Below, in pieces: positions 57,806 through 64,000 of a stretch of DNA of 64,000 bases. The DNA lies in the NCBI GenBank assembly GCA_036186865.1, contig AP025051.1, positions 20,213,724-20,277,723 of the forward strand, written 5' to 3'. This DNA comes from Eustoma russellianum (Eukaryota; Streptophyta; Magnoliopsida; Gentianales; Gentianaceae). Both the position numbers and the translations under genes were made by a program. The notes beneath the pieces are model-generated. The model saw only the letters and a list, made by a program, of their open reading frames with translations, did no database searches and was not told the DNA's origin. Positions within the stretch are counted from its first letter, which is position 1, and every line of letters starts with the position of its first letter.

Positions 57806-57834
57806 TGGCGCTAGAAGGAGGGTTCGAACCTCCG
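57806..57834 (+). promoter_or_regulatory. Primer binding site with full T-arm complementarity
   Basis: TGGCGCTAGAAGG followed by AGGGTTCGAACCTCCG. Its reverse complement reads as T-stem GGAGG, T-loop TTCGAAC, T-stem CCTCC, then TTCTAGC, G and CCA: the complete 3' part of a tRNA. Usual primer sites match only 12-18 bases. I could not name the tRNA. Confidence 0.75.
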
Positions 57835-57900
57835 TATTCCTTAAAAACAGCCTTTCAAGGGTTTTCTCAACAATTATCCTACCCTTTCATCGTTGGAAGA

Positions 57901-58744
57901 ATGGATAAAAAAGATGGAAAAGGGTTCAAGCGACCTATGACATCCAAGTCAAAGATCTTCTCAACAACGACTGGAACAGTGTTCCCCAGAACCAGAAGAA
58001 TCTTCAAATCCTGCTGCCTTCACCTATGAGGAGCATATGCGGGTCATACGTTATGTGGCTCAAAATCCAAATGTGTTCCAAGCTGTAGTGAAAGAGATGA
58101 AGGGAAAAGCTTCCATGGCGGGACCTAGCGGGTTCCATCCCAGCAATTCTCTCCCACAAGAAGAACTCCTGGAATACTCTCCAGCTCAGCCTGATTATCA
58201 TCCCAGGCGTCAGGCTGAGTTTATGACAGGGTCTAGTCACCAGTTCTTAAAACGTGCACAAAAGACATCGCTGCCATTCAAACATGGCAGAGAAGTTGAC
58301 AATAAAGACAAAGCTCTGCTGCAGGATAGACGCTTTGTCAAGATTCGGTTAGGAGGCCGAGGAAAAGAGAGGAACTCTCTGCTGGCTTCAAATGCTCATA
58401 TTCTCTCTTACATGAGGAAGAAGAGTCTGGCAAGAGAACCTCAGCCCTCTACGGGACCAATCCACGAGAGGAACCATCAACTGTATTGTCTTTATCATCA
58501 TGATATTGGTCATGATACAGAAGACTACAGGCAGCTCGGCCAAGAGATTGGGCGACTAATTGAGCTCGGCCACCTACAACGGTTTTACAATCCGAGGTCA
58601 AGGCTGCACAATAGGCTGGACTTTAGCCGGCCTTCTCTGGATGAAAGTTGCCGACCTGGACATCAGCTCAGGCCGCCAAGAGATGAGGATTCAGATTCGG
58701 ATGGGCAGAGATTGCGGGTCTCTGAAAGTAGACGGCTGATCTAA
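57901..58744 (+). pseudogene. Internally deleted gag of the pol-less element
   Basis: Starts MDKKDGKGFKRPM, shifts frame near 58000-58036, then continues to 58744. Its N-terminal helix (YVAQNPNVFQAVVKEMKGK) and C-terminal part (LYCLYHHDIGHDTEDY, LIELGHLQRFYNPRSRLHNR) match gag of the element at 45967-47463. The roughly 190-residue gag core between them is missing, and the last knuckle cysteine is Tyr. It is unlikely to assemble particles. Confidence 0.8.
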
Positions 58745-59499
58745 AAAGCATAAGCTCACAAAAGAATCATGTTTCACCTTTCAAGTGTATAAATCCTCAT
58801 GGACATAAATGTACTTTAAAGGCATTGTCCTTCAATGTTTATTATAAATTTGCTATTTGCAAAGAAGTGGTCCATATATTAAGCAGTGCTTTCTATCGGC
58901 AAGTGAGACTTAAAACTCTCATCATCTTAATCAAATTCTTCGGCCAGTCAGCTCGGCACATCTAGTTGGCGATGTCTGGTCCAGATCAGCTCGGCCAAAA
59001 CACAGTTACTCAGCCTGGCCTGGGGGCATATTTATCTTCTTTTCACCTTATGGTTCATACTAAGGGGTTCATCCAGGTGTAAGAAAGCTCTGTGTCTACC
59101 CGACGCTCACTTTGTGATTCGTAACAGAATTGGGGCCTGACACGATTCGCGTCTAGTCGATCTCTGCCTTATGGCTTATAAAGGGGCCCGGGACACAAGC
59201 TTTCCACCTCGGTGACTTCTCTCTTATGGCTCATTAGCTAAATGAGGTAATATGGTATCCTTCTAACCACGGCAAAGGTACACTTCGGCCTTAGGGCTTA
59301 TCATGGTCCACTTCGGCGTGCGTATCCACCTCACGATCGACTTCGGTCCTAAGGCTTGTCAGGGGTTTACCTTCATTATCTCAAATCTCAGCCTTCTAAT
59401 TTAGCAAGGCTTCAGCTCGGATAAATGTCCTCCCATGTTGGGGGCTCAACTATCGGTTATCTAAATTATTTTAAAGGAATCTTGAATGTGACAAGTTTC
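58745..59499 (+). other. Non-coding interior of the pol-less element
   Basis: Rich in CAGCTCGGCC-type words, with no pol similarity in any frame that I can recognise. Confidence 0.6.
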
Positions 59500-60260
59500 A
59501 CACTTCAGCAAGATGGATCCTGGAGTCCAGATCGGTCTTCTTAAAGATGTTCAGTTTAAAAGAATTGCTGAACAGACTTATCTTGGCCGCTACAAGGGAA
59601 ACCTGGGCCATATAACATAGGACAGACCCTGGAGTCCAGATCAGTCCTACGAGAGAAAATACTCATCAGTCTTAACACTTGGAAGAGTCCAAAAAACGTC
59701 CAACAGAGCAGATCCTGGAGCCAGATCAGCTCAACGAAGTATCAGACAAGAATTGCTGAGCAGAAAAATATAATATAGGACAGACCTTGGATTACAGATC
59801 AGTTCTATGAGAGTAAAATGACTCATCAGCCTAACACTGGGAAGAGTCCCAGAAACGTTTAGCGGAGCAGATCCTGGAGTCCAGATCGGCTCGGCAAAAG
59901 CTCAGTGCAAGAATTGTTGAGCAGAAAAATATAACATAGGACAGACCCTGGAGTCCAGATCAGTCCTATGAGAGTAAAATGACTCATCAGTCTAACACTG
60001 AGAAGAGTCCTAGAAACGTTTAGCGGAGCAGATCCTGGAGTCCAGATCGGCTCGGCGAAAGCTCAGTGCAAGAATTGCTGAGCAGAAAAATATAATATAG
60101 GGAAGACCCTGAAGTCTAGATCGGTCCTATGAGAGTAAATGACTTATCCGTCAACACTTGGAAGAATCCAAGAAATGTTCGGCAGGGCAGATCTTGGAGT
60201 CTAGATTAGCTCTACGAAAGTTCAGTTTAAAAAGTGTTGAACAGAACTACCTCGGCCGCT
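59500..60260. repeat. About 160-bp tandem repeat in the pol-less element
   Basis: GCAGATCCTGGAG-type unit starts at 59708, 59867, 60028 and 60187 (spacings 159, 161, 159), with an earlier, longer unit near 59510. Each unit is itself a diverged dimer: GCAGATCCTGGAGTCCAGATC and GACAGACCCTGGAGTCCAGA halves. It is positioned like the 68-bp repeat of the other element but unrelated in sequence. Confidence 0.9.
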
Positions 60261-60671
60261 ACAAGGAAACCTGGGCCGAAAGATCTTCTCAGCCTAAATA
60301 CTTTGGCTGAGTCGGTTTAAAGACTTGGGTTATTACTAAGCATTATTCAGATTGAATCTCGGCTAAAGCAATGCAAGATTCGTTCTTAGCCAATTTTTGG
60401 CTCAGCTCGGCAGAATAACAGGTTTATTCCACATTTTAAGGCTTGGTAACTTAGTTTATTTTCTGTTAAACTGATTAAGTTATCCAAGGCTGACATTGGA
60501 TCTCGGCAACAATAAGTTTGGAAAGTGAAAACTTAGCAGAAATTCTGGAATGAAAGAACAAAACAAGGGAAAGCTATAAGTTGCAAAACACTTAGAATTT
60601 TTCATTGATGAAAGATTAAGTACAAAGTACTGAGGTCTGCTCAACAATATTACAAAGAAAAGATCCTACGA

Positions 60672-63042
60672 CTATTCTTCATCTTCGCGCAAGTAAGCTC
60701 CCTCCAAGAATCGCTGGCATTGATCATTAAACTCTTGGTCGGCAGTTGAGTTGTAAAGGTTGGCCAGTCGAGGATCTTCCTTGTTCAAATCAGGATGAAT
60801 CTCTGAGCAGACATCAATGGCCTTTGTTTGGCCGACCTCCATAGCTGAACTCTGCAGCAGTATCATTTTTTCTTCAAACAGCTAGGATTTTCTAAAATCA
60901 GCAACTGCTTTGACTTCAGCCTCGGCCAATTGTTGACGTAGTTGATCCAACTGCTCTTCAAAGTTATTGCTTCGCTGCAGTAGTTCAACTTTATCTTTCT
61001 TTAAGGCCTCAATCTCAGTCAGAGATTGGGTGGAGGCCAACTCCAAGTCGGCCACTTTGTGTTCCAACTCATCCACCATTGAGTTGGAAGTGGCCAACCT
61101 CATCTCTGCATCCTCCGCCCTTTGCTGGAATGTGGATACTTCGGCATGCAGAGTGTTGATCCGCGGAGTCAGCCCGGATCTCTGCTGGTTGACCTCCTCA
61201 AGCTCCCGGGACTTGACTTAGAGATCTTCATAAAATTTTTCTCCACGAGCCAAGGCCTCCAACTCTTGAGCTCGGACCTACCATTGTAGCAAAGTGAGAA
61301 AAAAAACAAGTGAAATTAAATGAACAGTTAGAAAAAGTTTCATGAACTTACCAGAGCGATGTTGGAATGGAGGACCTCCTTTAGATTCTCCCAGGGGGCT
61401 GCTTTGAACTTCTGCTGATCCAGGGGCAGAACAGCCACTTTGTTTAGCTTCTTGGCTATGGCTGGATCCACAGCCGAGTCATCCTTTGAAAACCCAATAA
61501 GAATTGGGTCATGCGACTCAGCTAGCTGAGGCAGGGTTTCCTTAGCTGGCTCAGCTGAAGCCGCTTCCAGGGCCCGAGACGGTCCTGCATCTCGGCCACT
61601 GGAACCTTCGCCCCTTTGCCTTTTTCTTGGGCGAAGTCTCAGGCCTTCACCAGCTTATGCCATCTCTTCAAATTCAACTGAGGCTTGAGGTTGGGGTTGG
61701 ACCTCAGGCTCGTCATCTTGGATCTCAATTGGCAGAGCTGCAAGAAACATCAAATGAGTCAGAGCCAAATCATAATCAAGTGAAAGACTTGGGTTGAAAA
61801 AATTTTAGTTACCTGGCTGGGGCTCTTCTTGCATGGGCTCGGCTGTAGGAGGAACCGAGGGCAAGGCTGGAGCAGAGGCCCCCCAACAGAGGAAAGAGCA
61901 GCCATTCTTCTGGCCTTACGAGCTCTTTTCCTAGCTGACGCCTCAGCCATTCTGCTGGTATGGTTGGAGTTGCCAGAAGCCATTGAGCCTGCATTAAGAG
62001 TGAAATGGTTATTAACTGAAAGTCAGAAAAATACTAAAGGTAATGCGCATCAAGACCGACCTCTGACAATGATCAAGTTGTCGGGAGAAAGGGACAGATA
62101 GTTCTGACCCACTGCCGCGTGGCTCAGGTCGGCCGCCATCAAAATGTCGTAGCCCACCTTTAGCCAATCAATGACAATAGGTAGACTCCGAAGTCTGGCT
62201 GCCTCATCACAGTAGTCTGGGCCCGGCTTCATATTGTCTGTCCTGCCAGACTTCCAGATGTTTTCCTTCGGCAGCTCAGCCTTCTTGACGTAAAAGAATC
62301 TACCCTTCCAATTTTCGTTAAAGGTAGGGATATTAACAGCGAAGGGAAAATCGATGTTAGAGGCTCGCTTGCTGAAATAATACCAGCTATGCGAGGCTCG
62401 ACAAGAAAAAAGGGCTCTAAAAACATGAGTGTTAAAAGGAGACTCGGCTACTCTAAGAAAAAGGAGATAGCAAAGGATAAGTTTCAAGCCATTGGGCTGA
62501 ATTTGAGGAATTCTAAGACCATAGGCACGAAGTATTCTAACAAGGGGTTCAGGAATAGGAAGGCTGAACCCCGACTTAAAATAGTCCTCGTAGACTGCTT
62601 GATAATCCTTTGGAGGATCGTAAGCAGTCTGACCAGGCAGAGGCAGAAGTGGTCCGAACCGATCCTGGTCAATTCTATGAGTCTTACAGATCCGACCCAG
62701 ATCGGCCTCGGACAAAGAACAATAAGATTCTTGGACAAGAGAAGAAGGTAGACCTCTTTCAAGGACCCCTGTAAAAAGAGATGGAACCCTCTCCAAAATG
62801 GAGGAGTTTACAGATGTTAGAGCAAGAGCAATCATTGCTAGGTCCGGCGAGGAGTCAACCACTGTGACAGCTCTGCTGGACTGAGCAGTGTCATTAGTGG
62901 TCCAACGCAGATTACTTATCGGGAAGTCATCAGCAGAGACCGTCCTCTCAGACGGAGATGGAGAATTTGAATTCCCTCCACCACCGGTGGTATAAGAAGC
63001 GCCCTCAGAAAAATTCAGGGAATCGCGAGAAGAAGCAGACAT
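60672..63042 (-). pseudogene. Antisense four-exon gene (aORF) of the pol-less element
   Basis: Exons 62061-63042 (982 nt, the same length as in the other element), 61813-61988, 61352-61737 and 60672-61277; GT-AG introns of 72, 75 and 74 bp at homologous positions. Exon 1 has a clean 327-codon frame (MSASSRDSLNFSEG; YFKSGFSLPIPEPLVRILRA; FRALFSCRASHSWYYFSKR) like Pfam Transposase_28. Exon 2 is basic (ASARKRARKARRMAAL) with a one-base loss in a C-run. Exon 3 contains an in-frame stop near 61658. Exon 4 is a coiled coil with a TAG near 60883-60885. Exon 1 is better preserved than the later exons. Protein function unknown. Confidence 0.78.
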
Positions 63043-63203
63043 GATGAAAAGAGAAGGAAGGAAGACTTACAGAAAAGTTGAGGAAAAAGATGAAGAAGAC
63101 CGAAGGAAACTGAGATTGCCGGAGGAATCTGGAGGAATAATGCCGGAGAAGAAGATTTATGAGAGAGCAGAAAGCAGAAGAGGAGAATTGTGAATCTGAA
63201 GGC

Positions 63204-63216
63204 CCTATTTATAGGA
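63204..63216 (-). promoter_or_regulatory. Candidate TATA box for the antisense gene, pol-less element
   Basis: Minus-strand CCTATAAATAGGG about 160 bp upstream of the antisense ATG; homologous to the box at 55011-55022. Confidence 0.65.
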
Positions 63217-63436
63217 CTTCATCCCGGCAGACCAAAGGTCACCTTGATGCTCTCGCTCTCAATCTCTGTAACCGCCGAATGCGAAAAGGTGCGCAACTGA
63301 CACCTCGTACTCTGCACAGACAGTAAATGCACAGAGCAGCCCAATCAGAGGCAGACACATCACACTTCAAGGGACAACTCATTAAAAGATCTGAATCGAT
63401 TAGCCTGCCCTCTATGGTCAGCTCGGCCAAACTAAT

Positions 63437-63447
63437 CTGGGGGCAAA
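63437..63447 (+). promoter_or_regulatory. Polypurine tract of the pol-less element
   Basis: CTGGGGGCAAA directly before the 3' LTR. Confidence 0.72.
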
Positions 63448-64000
63448 TGATGAACCAAAATCTGACCTGCTCAGAAAAGACAAAGTCGTCAGTTAGTCAA
63501 CAAACGGTCAACGACAAATTAAGGTCTAAGGTAACTCTTGCAGCATGAGTGCACTTCTGCTCGGCCATCTTATGCCTTTAGCTAAAGCAAGTTCATTAAT
63601 GCGGTTAAGGCAAATTCAACTATAAATCCTTGGTCAGCTCGGCCGCATGCCTGAGTCAGGTCAGGACCTGCTTAACATGACCAAGACTGGTTAGAAATGA
63701 AGTCAGCTCATGAGGACAGTTTGACGTATTGCACATCAGCTCGGCGATGCTTTAGTCAAAGTAGTCCGTTACAGTCAACCTCGGCAAATAAAAGAGATCA
63801 ATAGTGCACTTCTACAAGATGCATGTTCAGCTCTGCCTCGGATCAACTTCGGCCTCAGTTTCATATGAGCACCGAGCTCCAGCCTCGGCCTTGCTCTCAT
63901 AAACACTATTACTCAGAGTATCTCGGATAAGATCAAAGGAAGATATTATCTACGGATACCTGGGACCCACCAAGGCAGTTCTGCAGAATACTTTCCAGGT
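63448..64000 (+). repeat. 3' LTR of the pol-less element (cut by the window end)
   Basis: Matches the 5' LTR from its first base, with scattered substitutions and a short deletion near 63545. The right end and target duplication lie outside the window. Confidence 0.9.

Larger units (their letters stand above)
56741..64000 (+). mobile_element. Tat-type element without pol, keeping the antisense gene (partial at window end)
   Basis: 5' LTR 56741-57803, primer site at 57806, deleted gag 57901-58744, about 160-bp tandem repeats 59500-60260, antisense gene 60672-63042, polypurine tract, and a 3' LTR starting at 63448 that runs off the window. It shares the primer site, gag N- and C-termini and the antisense gene with the element at 44914-56355, but its LTR sequence is clearly different (TGATGAACCAAAAT start), so it belongs to a separate family or subfamily. 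No protease, RT, RNase H or integrase is present, so it must be mobilised in trans if at all. Confidence 0.87.

Overview
This window looks like repeat-rich nuclear DNA of a flowering plant. It holds nested LTR retrotransposons of recognisable plant lineages (CRM-like and Tekay-like chromoviruses, Tat-lineage Ty3/gypsy), a LINE with a plant-type RNase H tail, and one intron-bearing host gene: a gamma carbonic anhydrase subunit of mitochondrial complex I. About three quarters of the 64 kb can be assigned to mobile elements. No organelle or bacterial genes are seen.

Layout. 1-3023: AT-rich, gene-free, with a three-copy palindrome cluster and a TA microsatellite. 3024-5218: 5'-truncated, decayed LINE, continuing at 14081. 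5219-14075: CRM-like element 1, inserted in the LINE with target duplication GTTTT; its gag-pol has three stops and a frameshift. 14265-14338: microsatellite. 15571-19330: internally deleted Tekay-like remnant on the minus strand, with an intron-like insert in RNase H. 19331-23161: no gene recognised. 23162-37451: minus-strand, non-autonomous LTR element with one unrecognised acidic ORF; its left LTR is split by CRM-like element 2 (23249-32252, target duplication CCCTT, LTRs without visible differences, one frameshift in pol). 37750-42719: gamma-CA gene on the minus strand, five exons, with a foldback repeat and a SINE-like insert in intron 2. 43313-44800: solo LTR (target duplication TAAAT) carrying a palindromic minisatellite. 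44914-56355: Tat-lineage element (target duplication GTGAC) with gag, protease-RT-RNase H-second RNase H-integrase, a 68-bp tandem repeat and an antisense four-exon gene. 56741 to the window end: a related element that has lost pol but keeps LTRs, PBS, a deleted gag and the same antisense gene.

How it fits together. The only likely host function is the gamma-CA gene. Its coding exons join into an uninterrupted 271-residue frame with the three metal-binding histidines, although repeats lie about 300 bp downstream and 600 bp upstream. The most interesting element biology is the spliced antisense gene: both Tat-type elements share its exon-intron plan, and in one of them it outlasted pol. Other points are the CRM-like pol frame running through the polypurine tract into the LTR, the orphan acidic ORF, and an unusually long tRNA-complementary primer site. 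Two CRM-like elements make a pericentromeric location plausible, but this is inference.
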